Below are positions 36,925-45,699 of a DNA stretch of 64,000 bases, piece by piece. The stretch's first letter is position 1. Each line of letters begins with the position of its first letter. Origin of the DNA: UBA1014 sp964344035 (GTDB lineage Bacteria > SAR324 > NAC60-12); the NCBI GenBank assembly GCA_964344035.1, contig CAYFLK010000006.1, forward strand, positions 1-64,000. The letters are read 5' to 3'. Made by a program: the position numbers and the translations under genes. The notes under the pieces were generated by a model. It searched no databases. It was not told the origin of the DNA and was given only the letters and a program-made list of their open reading frames with translations.

Positions 36925-37824
36925 TTGCTGTACACCTGTTCACCGGCGACTGAAGTGCGATCCCCGACCCGTTTGGATTTTTTAGTGCTTTTCACCTTGG
37001 GAGGATTGTGGGGTTCGTCCTTTGCGGCAATCAAATTCGCATTACTTGGTGTGACGCCGCTAACAGTAATGACCTGCCGGATCCTGCTTGCCGGGTCCGC
37101 GCTGCTGCTGCTCAAGCTGCTGAGGGGCAATTCCTTCCCAAGGAATTTAAACACATGGCATGCTATTTTCTGGATGGCGGTGACGGGCATCAACCTCCCT
37201 TTTCTGCTGGTACCGTGGGCAGAGCAGCAGATCGCCAGCAGTCTCGCGGCCATCCTCATGGCCTTCAATCCGATCATCACACTCATCCTGGCGCATTTTT
37301 TCAGCGATCATGAACCCTTTACAGCCCGGCATGGAGTCACGGTGCTGTGAGGATTTGCCGGGGTCGCGCTGCTGATGGGAGTGGACTCCTACACTTCATT
37401 CGGGAACAACCTGTGGCCGCAGCTAGCGGTCATTGCAGCCGGGACCGGGTACACCGTATCCGGGATCATCACTGTCAGGACCCGAGGCGTGTCCGCGGAC
37501 ACCCTGAGCGCCGTCACATTTATGGTCGCGGCCGTCATCGCCGTACCGACATGGATCATCATCGATCAGCCGTGGACGATCGATTGGCGCCGGGAATCGT
37601 TCTGGGCCTTGATCTACCTCGGCATGGTCACCACCGCGTTGGCTTTTCTGCTGCGCTACTACCTGATTATGCGCACCGGGGCGGTTTTTCTTTCCTATGT
37701 CGCATACCTGATCCCGATGGTGGGCATTATCCTCGGCGCGCTGATGCTCGGGGAAATGCTGAAATGGACTGCCTTTGTCGCGATTTTCCTGATTCTGTTC
37801 GGGGTTTACCTGGGCAGGAACTGA
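36925..37824 (+). pseudogene. EamA/DMT-family transporter with in-frame stop
   Basis: Drug/metabolite transporter (RhaT/EamA type), about 299 residues if read through. It has ten hydrophobic helices in two EamA repeats: LFTLGGLWGSSFAAIKFAL begins the first, and LALGGY-like segment LAVIAAGTGYTVSGI begins the second. A TGA at 37348-37350 splits it in mid-protein, after HGVTVL and before GFAGVALLMG, with the frame continuing unchanged. Either a nonsense mutation or a base-calling error. TGA is the normal stop elsewhere in the window, so recoding is unlikely. Start is TTG 36925 or, as likely, GTG 36955. Confidence 0.8.
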
Positions 37825-37868
37825 AAGCCTGCCGCATTGGTTTACTCGCCCTCCCCGGAATGATTTTA

Positions 37869-38783
37869 TCAATCTATGTGCTGGACGATGTACTGCAAAT
37901 GTTGACGATTTGTTCCGCAACAACCTCCCAGGATTTTGACGCCGTATTTCCTGTTCAACTCGATCATCCTGTCTCCCCAATCCGATATCGAATCGGCTTT
38001 AAGAGTCGCTGAACCGTCAAGTTGCGTGTGGTCGAGAGATGACCCGTTGGCTTGAAAGCCAATTAGACGTGACAAGACATCACGGGGTTGCCTTTGCGCG
38101 TTGAGAAACGAAGGATAAGCGCAATTGACCATGAAACCCAGCGGAGGTCGGCGGCACAGCGAATCTATCTCTCCGAATGCGTCTTCAAGACTGTTCTCAT
38201 CGAGTATCCTGCCTTCCCTGCCGATTACGAAACTGATGATATAAGGGATCTCTGTTTCCGCCAAGGCAAGGGCAATGCCTTTCGCTTCGGGGACTGCGGG
38301 CAGGGTTGCCGCTTGTACAAATTCCACACCGGCTTCGCAAAGCAGATCAATTTGCCGGGAGTGAAATGCTTTAGCTTCCTGTGTAGATAATCCTTCCTCG
38401 GGCTTGTAACAGTCATTTTTGCAGCCGATCACCCCCCCGATGAAGATGTTTGCGGCCCATGACCCCCATCCCTCTCTGAGCTGTTTCACGAACTGCACGT
38501 CATCTCCGTTCACATCAGAGGAGATCCCGGCAAGTGAAAGGCGTTCCCGGTTTGCCCGCCACGTCGGCGCACATACCGCTATGGGAACATCGGCATCACG
38601 GGCAACAGCTATATAATCCTCATAGAGCCCGGACAAAAGCCGTTTGCCGTTTTCATCATATATCAGGAGTGCGTGTTCCAGACGTGGGTGAAGGATAACC
38701 TCTCCGGACCTCCGTAGCGTTTCAGTGATGGACGCTTCCGTCAATACCAGGCTTTTGTTTTCGAGCACATCATGCAGGTTCAT
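37869..38783 (-). CDS. Homocysteine S-methyltransferase family protein
   Basis: A 304-residue zinc-dependent methyltransferase domain protein. The zinc ligands are expected in VNCAYP and in GGCCGTN near the C-terminus. The barrel pattern and GFMVNCAYPSF are as in betaine- or S-methylmethionine-homocysteine methyltransferases (BHMT/MmuM). The N-terminal block LTEASITETLRRSGEV differs from the usual DGGxGT motif, so the methyl donor or substrate may differ. Last gene of a minus-strand run. Its start overlaps the 71-aa gene by 14 nt. Confidence 0.82.
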   Translation of the reverse strand: MNLHDVLENKSLVLTEASITETLRRSGEVILHPRLEHALLIYDENGKRLLSGLYEDYIAVARDADVPIAVCAPTWRANRERLSLAGISSDVNGDDVQFVKQLREGWGSWAANIFIGGVIGCKNDCYKPEEGLSTQEAKAFHSRQIDLLCEAGVEFVQAATLPAVPEAKGIALALAETEIPYIISFVIGREGRILDENSLEDAFGEIDSLCRRPPLGFMVNCAYPSFLNAQRQPRDVLSRLIGFQANGSSLDHTQLDGSATLKADSISDWGDRMIELNRKYGVKILGGCCGTNRQHLQYIVQHID

Positions 38784-38985
38784 TTTTCCCGGACTTCCTG
38801 GTTTCCAACTCCTGTTTCAGCACTCGGCACATCATTTCCAGCACTGCCGGGATTTCACCCTTTTGCCGCTGAAAGAGGTGAATCAGTTTTTGGTTGGTTT
38901 CCAGACTTTCCTGCAACCGTTTTACGTGCAGGGTGCGTGTCAGGCCAATAAACTGTTCGTGTTCATCATCCAGGGAGGAAGGCAT
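38770..38985 (-). CDS. Hypothetical 71-aa helical protein
   Basis: Lies between the amidase (14 bp after its stop) and the homocysteine methyltransferase (14-nt overlap), so it is almost certainly in the operon. The sequence is helical and charged (DDEHEQFIGLTRTLHVKRLQESLETN..., EIPAVLEMMCRVLKQELETR), with no signal peptide and one Cys. It could be a small adaptor. No family recognised. Confidence 0.6.
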   Translation of the reverse strand: MPSSLDDEHEQFIGLTRTLHVKRLQESLETNQKLIHLFQRQKGEIPAVLEMMCRVLKQELETRKSGKNEPA

Positions 38986-38999
38986 GAGGGATTCCTGTT

Positions 39000-40430
39000 T
39001 CAGGCGGATGCAGTACCATCAAGTTCAGGATAATTCCACCCGGATTCACGTTCATAGATACTCGCGCATTGAAATAAACGCCCCTCATCAAAAGGATGTC
39101 CGACAAGTTGAAACCCCGTAGGCAGCCCGTTGGCGGTATGCCCCGCCGGAACCGTAAGGGCCGGCAGTCCCAGGTAGTCAAATGGTCTGGTGCAGTGTCC
39201 GAGCTGGTTTATGTATTCCAGGAATCCCGGATTCGCTTTCAGGTCAGATTCCGCTAGGGTCGGCACGGGCAGAAGCGAAACCGGCGCGTGGAGAATATCA
39301 GCTTTTCCCAGTACCTCCTGGAGGAACTCCTCCAACACCAATTTCCGCAGGTTGAGGGCTTCTAAGTAATCCGTCGCCGGATAGAGCAGTCCGGCCATGA
39401 ATCTTTCCCGGGTTTGAGAACCGTACTCCTCCGACCGTTCGCGCAGCCAGTTACTGTGGATGGCGGCGCCTTCAGCGCCGGTGATGAGGTTGACCATCGC
39501 GTTACTGATTGAAAAACTCTCCGGCATTTTAACTTCTACCAGTTCGGCCCCCGCCTGTTTGAACACATCCAGGCTATGTTCCATGCATACACGAACCTCG
39601 TCATGCAGGCCCTCCGTGAAGTAGGATGCGGGAACGCCCAGCCTGATGCCCTTGATGCTGTTTCGGATGTTTGAAGTATAATCCGTGACAGGTTTTGCGG
39701 CGCAGGTGGGGTCGTCAGGATCCGCGCCGCTTATTTCCCTGAGAATCAAGGCAGCGTCCGCCACTCCTCGAGTAAGGGGGCCGACGTGATCAAGGCTGGC
39801 CGCCAGCGGCATCACCCCGAAGCGGCTGACGCGGCCGTAGGTCGGTTTCATTCCCACCAACCCGCAGCATGATGCGGGGAAACGGATAGAGCCGCCGGTG
39901 TCGGACCCCAACGCGCCGTAGATCAAGCGTCCACCAACCGCAGCAGCGGGGCCGCTGGACGAACCCCCGGGGATGTATTCCACATTCCAGGGATTGCGCG
40001 TGTTGCCGTGGACTTCGTTGTGTCCGGTCAACCCATACGCGAATTCCACCATTTGCAGCCTCGCAATGTCCAATGCGCCCGCGGCATCGAGCCTCCGCAG
40101 CGCGGTCGAGGTCACTTCAGGGACAAAACCAGCGCGTATTCTGGAACCGCATCCGCTGATGCGCCCCCGGCGATAAAACATGTCCTTGTGGGCAAGCGGA
40201 ACCCCGTGCAGGGCCCCCCGCAAGCGTCCGGAGGCAAGCTCCGCGTCAGCTGCTTCCGCGTCTGATAATGCCTGCTCCGCATCCATTCCGGCGAGGCAGT
40301 TGAGTTTTGGATGTAGGTTTTCCAACCGTTCCAGACAGTTGCGCGTAAGTTCAACGGACGATACCTTTTTGCCGGCAACGGCCTCGGCTGCTTCGGCAAG
40401 GGTCAGACTGGATAGCGCCTCATCCGCCAT
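39000..40430 (-). CDS. Amidase signature enzyme
   Basis: Amidase-signature hydrolase. I take the ATG at 40430 (MADEALSSLTLAEAAEA), giving 476 residues and an 11-nt overlap with the upstream small gene; starts 6 and 11 codons upstream also exist. The catalytic Ser-cisSer-Lys triad is visible: Lys in GVPLAHKDMF, the cis-Ser in IPGGSSSGPAAAV and the nucleophile in GSDTGGSIRFP. The family includes GatA, AtzE/AtzF and various aryl/alkyl amidases. No gatB or gatC is adjacent, and the partner gene upstream looks AtzG-like, so an AtzE-type or similar C-N hydrolase is more likely than GatA. Substrate not predictable. Confidence 0.9.
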   Translation of the reverse strand: MADEALSSLTLAEAAEAVAGKKVSSVELTRNCLERLENLHPKLNCLAGMDAEQALSDAEAADAELASGRLRGALHGVPLAHKDMFYRRGRISGCGSRIRAGFVPEVTSTALRRLDAAGALDIARLQMVEFAYGLTGHNEVHGNTRNPWNVEYIPGGSSSGPAAAVGGRLIYGALGSDTGGSIRFPASCCGLVGMKPTYGRVSRFGVMPLAASLDHVGPLTRGVADAALILREISGADPDDPTCAAKPVTDYTSNIRNSIKGIRLGVPASYFTEGLHDEVRVCMEHSLDVFKQAGAELVEVKMPESFSISNAMVNLITGAEGAAIHSNWLRERSEEYGSQTRERFMAGLLYPATDYLEALNLRKLVLEEFLQEVLGKADILHAPVSLLPVPTLAESDLKANPGFLEYINQLGHCTRPFDYLGLPALTVPAGHTANGLPTGFQLVGHPFDEGRLFQCASIYERESGWNYPELDGTASA

Positions 40431-40647
40431 CGCTGATTCCGTTTTCATCCGCGGAACATGCATTCCGGGAAAGCGAATGTGCGAACCCCGAAGGTTCAGA
40501 TTCTAAGGGCAGGCGCCGCAGAAAAGGCTGTTTGACTGCCAGCAATCCGGATATAGTGCTGAGCACCCTGCGCAGGCGGAGGGAGTCTGGGTCCCAACCC
40601 CGTGCATGCGCCCAGTCCGTCAGGATGGATTCGATCGAGGCCTGCAT
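40420..40647 (-). CDS. Small AtzG/GatC-like partner protein
   Basis: A 75-residue protein directly upstream of and overlapping the amidase gene. Its pattern fits DUF4089/AtzG small proteins: helix MQASIESILTDWAHARGWDP, then LRRVLSTISGLLA and the LPLESEPSGF motif resembling the PL-x-EPAPxF ending. These proteins bind AtzE-type amidases as GatC binds GatA. Position supports the call; the sequence similarity is weak. It begins 6 bp after the K+ channel stop, so it is in that transcript. Confidence 0.5.
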   Translation of the reverse strand: MQASIESILTDWAHARGWDPDSLRLRRVLSTISGLLAVKQPFLRRLPLESEPSGFAHSLSRNACSADENGISDGG

Positions 40648-40653
40648 GCCGAC

Positions 40654-43197
40654 TCAACGTTTCTGAAACTGCTTGACCTGGTCCAGTCCGCGCTGGATCT
40701 CGTTTTCTACCACCGATTCCGGAGAACCCATCGCCCTTCCCAGTTCTCTCAGCAGTGTCTGTTCCTGCGGATCAAAATCGCGGTCAACGGTGGCAATGTC
40801 GGTCAGTTCCCTGAGTATGCGGTTTTTGTCCTCGTCGGATAAACCGAATACATTTCCGGGCTCGATTTTGCTGCCTAACAGGATGGCTTCCTCAAGCTGC
40901 CGCACATGTTCAGGGTTTTCGAGAATGTGGATTGCGCCGTGAAGGTAGGTACGTTCATAAAGATCGATCCGTTCGTCTGCCATGATCATCTGGGTGATCG
41001 CTTTGGCATACCAGAATTTCTGATCCTCGTTTAAGTGGTCCATCAGCACCATGTTAAGTTGCTTGTCCGACTCACGGAACTGCGCTTCGCTTTCACGCAG
41101 GACTTTGATCGACTTCAGCGCCTTCTGTGCGCCGTCATTGCCGTCAACCGCCGCGGCACGGAACCAGTAGTAGGCCTCATCCACGTTTCTGGGCACGCCT
41201 TGGCCGTGGAAATTCATGATGCCAAGATTGTATTTCGCACGCGCGTTGCCCTTGATCGCCGATTCAAGGAAAAGCCGGTAGGCTTCCATCGGTTCGCCTT
41301 TCTGTTTGGTAACCATCACCCCTTTGCGGAACAACTCGTCCGCATCGGTTTTTTCCATTTCCTCGAACTCCATCCCTTCTTTTAATCCGGCCGCCTCCGG
41401 TTTGCGCAGCACACCCAGAAAATGGGGCAGGTAGACATCATCCTCGATCGGCTGATCCGTGCGCGCCATAAACAGCAGCGTGTCTCCGGCAGCCACCAGG
41501 ACATCGTTTCTCGGGTTGAGGAGCATCCTCCCGTTTTCCCCTCGGATCAAGGCAACGGGAAGATGTGATAGGGTTTTTTTCATGTGCACGATGGTATCAA
41601 CCCATGGGCTGGCCTGCCATTTCGGACTGAGTTTCCGGGAAAACAGGCTTTCGCTGGACGGTTCTCCGGAGATCACACGTTCGATCAACACACCCGCGCC
41701 GGGGTGCACCGCGGTTTGTGACAGCACCGGTGCGGTCAGTTCATTGGCGCTGATGCTGAAGTCACAGCCGGCCCTTTCCAGCTGCTGGTCGAAGTCCGTT
41801 TCGCGGTAGCTGGCTATGGTAAAAATCGTTCCCCCGGTCGATTGCTCCATCTCCAGCACTGCCATCAGGGTCAGACCGTCGTGCAGGTGATCGACGAAGG
41901 CGACCTTCGCTTCAGTGGCCCGCGCGCGCGCGAACGATTCCGCGGAATATGAAACAGCCTGGATCCATTCAACGCGCAGGGATTCCGGAATCGAATCCAG
42001 CAGTTCAAGCTCGGAGACGACGACCACCTCTTCGTCATTTGAAAGGTAGGACAATTCGAGCAGCAGACGTTCGATGAAATACCGGTTGTCAGAGGAGATG
42101 ACGATGTGTCCATGCGGGGCGATGTCTTCCGAGCCCGGAAATGCTATTGCGTCGTCAAGCCCGTCTCCTTCGGGACGGTCCGTGGCGGGCACCTGGATGA
42201 GGACCCTGTGTTTTTCAGTCAGCATCAGTTCCGATTCCGGATTGACCATCACCGAGGTGTCCTCCACCAGTCCCATCGGCAACAGGCCCTTGTGCCGTTT
42301 CATTTTTTCTATGTAATCAAGCCACGATTTGCCGATCACGTCTTCCGGGAGGGGATGGTTTTCCAGGGTCGGAGTGTCCGATTTCTGCACCCGCGAGCCA
42401 TACTGGCTTTCTGACCCGCGCAGGATCAGTTGCAGGATCCACCACGGGGTGCCCTGTGATCGGTATGCGCTGACCATCATCGGCACATAAAGCGTGTATG
42501 GATCCATAGCGTGATCGCAGCCGACTTCTTCAAAATGCTGCCGTTTCTCCTGGCCGATGTACTGCGCCATGGTGATCGCGTCTCCGATGGTGAGGCTTTC
42601 GATCTGCATCACCGTCATCAACGCCTGGCTGTCGTCTGAATATGAAACGTATGCGATGTAAGCGTGTTTCGCGGAAGCCTTGCGCAGGATATCGTTTCTG
42701 TAGCCGTTTCCGGAAACCCACGGTATTTTCTTGAACTGAGTATCGGTGAGCAGGGGATGTTCGGAAAACGGGCAGACCAGCGCAACACGGTTCTGCCGCA
42801 CAAACTGACGGTTTTCCTCCAGGATTTCCCGGATGAATACCACGTCGTCTGAACAGATCAGCACGTGGTTCTGCATCTTCACTTCATCCAGCCCCCGCTC
42901 CTTCGTGCCGCGAAACGAGTAAAACAGATTGGAGACAAGGGAGATGATGATCGACATCTGTACAATCCCGCCCGCCATCACCAGGAAGCTGAAGAGTTGG
43001 CCAGCCGGAGTGACCGGGGACATATCACCGTACCCTACAGTGGTAATCGTCACTACCGTCCACCAGAGGCTACTGAACAGGTTGTTGAAAGCGCTTCCCT
43101 GGTCACCTGTGATCACGTATTCCAGGATCCAGATGCCCAGGGTTGAAACCAGCAGCAGCCCCGGCAGGGCGATCAGAAGAAGTAATCGGACCTTCAT
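40654..43197 (-). CDS. K+ channel / RCK x2 / Sel1 / TerB fusion protein
   Basis: An 847-residue protein. Helix 1 is at residues ~4-27. The pore has filter TTVGYGD at 52-58 and helix 2 is ~66-95, giving a two-helix K+ channel. Two RCK/TrkA-N-type Rossmann units follow (about 108-330 and 355-600), each with a C-terminal lobe (for example VMVNPESELMLTEKHRVLI and LLNPRNDVLVAAGDTLLFM). Residues ~618-695 carry Sel1-like repeats (ARAKYNLGIMNFHGQGVPRN, then EAYYWFRAAAVDGNDGAQKAL). Residues ~720-835 are a TerB-like module (KFWYAKAITQMIMADERID... LRELGRAMG). RCK domains usually gate K+ flux by ligands; the tail suggests protein partners. A 30-aa frame overlaps its start, and genes downstream are closely spaced. 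Confidence 0.88.
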   Translation of the reverse strand: MKVRLLLLIALPGLLLVSTLGIWILEYVITGDQGSAFNNLFSSLWWTVVTITTVGYGDMSPVTPAGQLFSFLVMAGGIVQMSIIISLVSNLFYSFRGTKERGLDEVKMQNHVLICSDDVVFIREILEENRQFVRQNRVALVCPFSEHPLLTDTQFKKIPWVSGNGYRNDILRKASAKHAYIAYVSYSDDSQALMTVMQIESLTIGDAITMAQYIGQEKRQHFEEVGCDHAMDPYTLYVPMMVSAYRSQGTPWWILQLILRGSESQYGSRVQKSDTPTLENHPLPEDVIGKSWLDYIEKMKRHKGLLPMGLVEDTSVMVNPESELMLTEKHRVLIQVPATDRPEGDGLDDAIAFPGSEDIAPHGHIVISSDNRYFIERLLLELSYLSNDEEVVVVSELELLDSIPESLRVEWIQAVSYSAESFARARATEAKVAFVDHLHDGLTLMAVLEMEQSTGGTIFTIASYRETDFDQQLERAGCDFSISANELTAPVLSQTAVHPGAGVLIERVISGEPSSESLFSRKLSPKWQASPWVDTIVHMKKTLSHLPVALIRGENGRMLLNPRNDVLVAAGDTLLFMARTDQPIEDDVYLPHFLGVLRKPEAAGLKEGMEFEEMEKTDADELFRKGVMVTKQKGEPMEAYRLFLESAIKGNARAKYNLGIMNFHGQGVPRNVDEAYYWFRAAAVDGNDGAQKALKSIKVLRESEAQFRESDKQLNMVLMDHLNEDQKFWYAKAITQMIMADERIDLYERTYLHGAIHILENPEHVRQLEEAILLGSKIEPGNVFGLSDEDKNRILRELTDIATVDRDFDPQEQTLLRELGRAMGSPESVVENEIQRGLDQVKQFQKR

Positions 43198-43286
43198 CCT
43201 AAATTCCTTGAAACAGATGGGAGGAACTGCCTTACCTTCAACGGCACAGACAGTTTATGATGTGGGTTTTCTTTGACGTTATCCAT
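43194..43286 (-). CDS. 30-aa upstream ORF or N-terminal extension of channel
   Basis: Short frame from ATG 43286, with GAGG about 12 nt ahead, ending in a TGA that overlaps the channel ATG (ATGA). The peptide begins MDNVKENPHHKLSVPLKVRQ and is basic at the end. It may be a coupled leader peptide. Alternatively, a one-base error may hide an N-terminal cytosolic extension of the channel, since the residues read naturally into it. Confidence 0.35.
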   Translation of the reverse strand: MDNVKENPHHKLSVPLKVRQFLPSVSRNLG

Positions 43287-43418
43287 GAGGGGAACCTCGA
43301 TTCACTAGGCCCGGCACAGTCACCGCAAACAGTTCGAAAGCTAGCGGAAGCCCGGGCGAAAAACAAGAGCAAAGTCCGTGCCGATAATGCATAAGAGCTG
43401 AATGCGGCCGATCCCCGT

Positions 43419-44879
43419 TCACTCCAAACGGGTCCGATTGACGGCGGGGCGTGTCATAAGGGAGGAGACCAGCGCGGCCGCGTAAAAGCCGATGATCACC
43501 AGGTATGAAACTTTCCAGGCGTGTATGAATGCTTCCATTGATCCAGAAACTTGACCTACCTGGGACAACTCCAGGTTGAATCCTGCTGAAGCCATAACCG
43601 CGGTGATCACTGCCGTCACGGTCGCCTGTCCGATGACGTTTCCCGTGTTCCGTGTCAGATTTACCAGCGCTCCGACTGGTCCCAGGCTTGATTTCGGCGT
43701 GGAATTCATTGTGGACACCAGGTTTGGGGTGGCCCACAGTCCCATTGAAACCCCGTTGACAAACAGGACACTGAGAATTAAGATCATCGAAGTCTTCTCA
43801 TCAAAAAATGCCATTCCCAATCCGCTGATAATGGCGATCAGAAACCCGATGATCATGTAACGGTCGGGGTCATGGCGGTCTGACAACCGCCCTCCCGCCT
43901 GGGCCCCGATGCCCATCCCGATAGCGGCGACCAGCATGATCATCCCGATCATGCCTGCATTGATTTGCTTGATGTTAAGCAAAAAAACCGGGAGTAGAAG
44001 AAAGGAAGCGGCGCGGCTCATGAAACCCAAAACACGCGTGATTGACGCGTAGCGGAAAACCGGATTGGCAAACAGTCTGATGTCAATAATTGGGGAGCGT
44101 GTTTTACTTTCAACCGCCGCAAACCAGATCAGCAACAGTAGACTGAGCAGCAGACCTCCGAACATCATCAGCCGTGGGTTGTCCGGACGGAAGGGGTTGT
44201 TGATGGTGAGCACGAAAACCAGCATCAATGCCGCGGATAACACCGCCCCTGGCCAGTCGAAAATCCGGTCCCGCGCCTGGAATGAACCGATTTTATCGTC
44301 GTCAAGTATGAAATAACCCCAGAAAAACGCCGCCGCCGCCGGGATGGCCATCGCAATGAACAGCGCCTGCCACGGAAAGAACTGCAACAATATTCCCGCT
44401 ACCACCGGTCCACTCGCACCGCCGACGGCCACCGCGGTCGTGCTGGCCCCGATCCCTTTCCCACGTTCCTGTGGAGGAAAAATCGAAACCACGATTGCAG
44501 TGCCGACCCCCTGGCCCATTGCCGATCCGACTCCCATGATGACCCGCCCGCCAATCAGCAGCGCCAGACCTTTCGACAGGGCGCACAAGAGAGCACCCCC
44601 GGCAAACAACCCCAGCCCCCAAAGCAGGCACCTCCGACGTCCCACCAGGTCGGAAAAACGCCCAAGAGGCATTAGTAGAGCAGTCACCGTCAACGAAAAA
44701 CCGATCACCACCCACGAAACTTCACGCAGAGTGACGTGAAAATCCCGCGCGATCACCGGCAGCGCGAGGATGTTGATGCTCATGCTCATCACCATCGTCA
44801 CCAGCGATAACGCCACCGCGAAAAACGCTTTCCACTTGTAGGGGATCCTTCCTTCAGACACGGCAGCAACTGTGGTCAT
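43419..44879 (-). CDS. MFS multidrug-type transporter
   Basis: Major facilitator of 486 residues with about 14 hydrophobic helices, DHA2-like. The loop 2-3 motif GRFSDLVGRRRCLLWG is the MFS signature. GVGSAMGQGVGTAIV and the motif C-like GGASGPVVAG suggest a proton-driven exporter. The start ATG at 44879 lies only 16 bp from the end of an IS5-family remnant, so its upstream regulatory region has been replaced by insertion sequence DNA. Substrate unknown. Confidence 0.9.
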   Translation of the reverse strand: MTTVAAVSEGRIPYKWKAFFAVALSLVTMVMSMSINILALPVIARDFHVTLREVSWVVIGFSLTVTALLMPLGRFSDLVGRRRCLLWGLGLFAGGALLCALSKGLALLIGGRVIMGVGSAMGQGVGTAIVVSIFPPQERGKGIGASTTAVAVGGASGPVVAGILLQFFPWQALFIAMAIPAAAAFFWGYFILDDDKIGSFQARDRIFDWPGAVLSAALMLVFVLTINNPFRPDNPRLMMFGGLLLSLLLLIWFAAVESKTRSPIIDIRLFANPVFRYASITRVLGFMSRAASFLLLPVFLLNIKQINAGMIGMIMLVAAIGMGIGAQAGGRLSDRHDPDRYMIIGFLIAIISGLGMAFFDEKTSMILILSVLFVNGVSMGLWATPNLVSTMNSTPKSSLGPVGALVNLTRNTGNVIGQATVTAVITAVMASAGFNLELSQVGQVSGSMEAFIHAWKVSYLVIIGFYAAALVSSLMTRPAVNRTRLE

Positions 44880-44895
44880 GGGTCAATGCATAAAT

Positions 44896-45607
44896 AGTTG
44901 ACCCTTAATAATGCATTTTATTGTATAATATCATATCATTATGTGCTAGAATAGGTGTACATAATTGCAATGTTTTCCCACATTCACCCGCAAAACCCTG
45001 CAAATTAATTGCATGAAAGGAAATCCGATGAAAGGGAATTCGCCGGATCCAAATCAAGCAAGCTTTCTCTTCAATGGACTGAGGGAGCAGCTGAACCCCA
45101 GGCATCCGATCTACCAGCCCAGTGAGCACATCGACTGGTCATCCCTGGAGGATGATTTTGCGAGGCTGTACTCTCGTAGAGGCCGCCCAGCCAAACCAGT
45201 GCGCCTGATGGTCTCCCTTCTTCTTTTAAAACAGCTTCATGACCCCAGTGACGATCAGGTTGTTGAACGCTGGATTGAAAATCCTTACCGGCAGTTTCCC
45301 AGTGGTGAGAAAGAACTCCAATGGTCCGCTCCGGTGGCCTCATCGGACCTGACCCACTTCAGGAAGAGGATCGGCAAGAAGGGCGCTGAGCGAGTACTGA
45401 AACTGACGGTGGAACTCTTTGATGAAAAGATCAAATCAGATCAATGTCACCCTGGCCGCTACTGCCCACAACCTGAGAAAATGGATCCGGCTCAGGCTGG
45501 ATCGTTTTTTTGGGCCTTTTTTTAGAACCCTCAAATACAACTATTTACTACACTTTAGTGACTCCAGGTCTGCTTTTTATCCAGCTATGAATTTTTAAGG
45601 GTCAACT
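44896..45607 (+). mobile_element. IS5-family (IS1182-like) deletion derivative with intact ends
   Basis: A 13-bp perfect terminal inverted repeat, AGTTGACCCTTAA at 44896-44908 and its complement at 45595-45607, bounds a 712-bp element. A 4-bp duplication AAAT flanks both sides (44892-44895 and 45608-45611). Inside is a transposase gene broken by an internal deletion. Intact ends and a readable target duplication indicate that this particular element transposed here. The shortened size suggests that it either moved with help from a full copy elsewhere or lost its middle after insertion. Confidence 0.85.
45013..45598 (+). pseudogene. IS5-family transposase, internally deleted
   Basis: The N-terminal part (from ATG 45013 or 45028) reads like the DUF772 region of IS1182-type transposases: HPIYQPSEHIDWSSLEDDF, RGRPAKPVRLMVSLLLLKQL, NPYRQFPSGEKELQW and DLTHFRKRIGKKGAERVLKL. 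It then jumps to another frame encoding the normal C-terminus (NVTLAATAHNLRKWIRLRL, starting 45443, stop at 45596). The DDE catalytic core between them is missing, about 700-800 bp by comparison with the usual gene length. Cannot be active. Confidence 0.8.
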
Positions 45608-45699
45608 AAATACTCGTCACTGATGGTTCGTTATAAAAATAGCATAGTGTCTGGTAGAAAAAGGCGATTTGATAAAAAATGCTTTTTAACACGGAAATA

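Noticed and set aside
37348..37350. TGA read as selenocysteine or recoded residue in the EamA gene
   Set aside because: No SECIS-like hairpin noticed, transporters of this family carry no selenocysteine, and TGA ends many genes here.
43279..43737. Minus-strand 152-codon frame overlapping the MFS end
   Set aside because: Lies in another frame of the MFS gene and has the skewed composition of a shadow frame.
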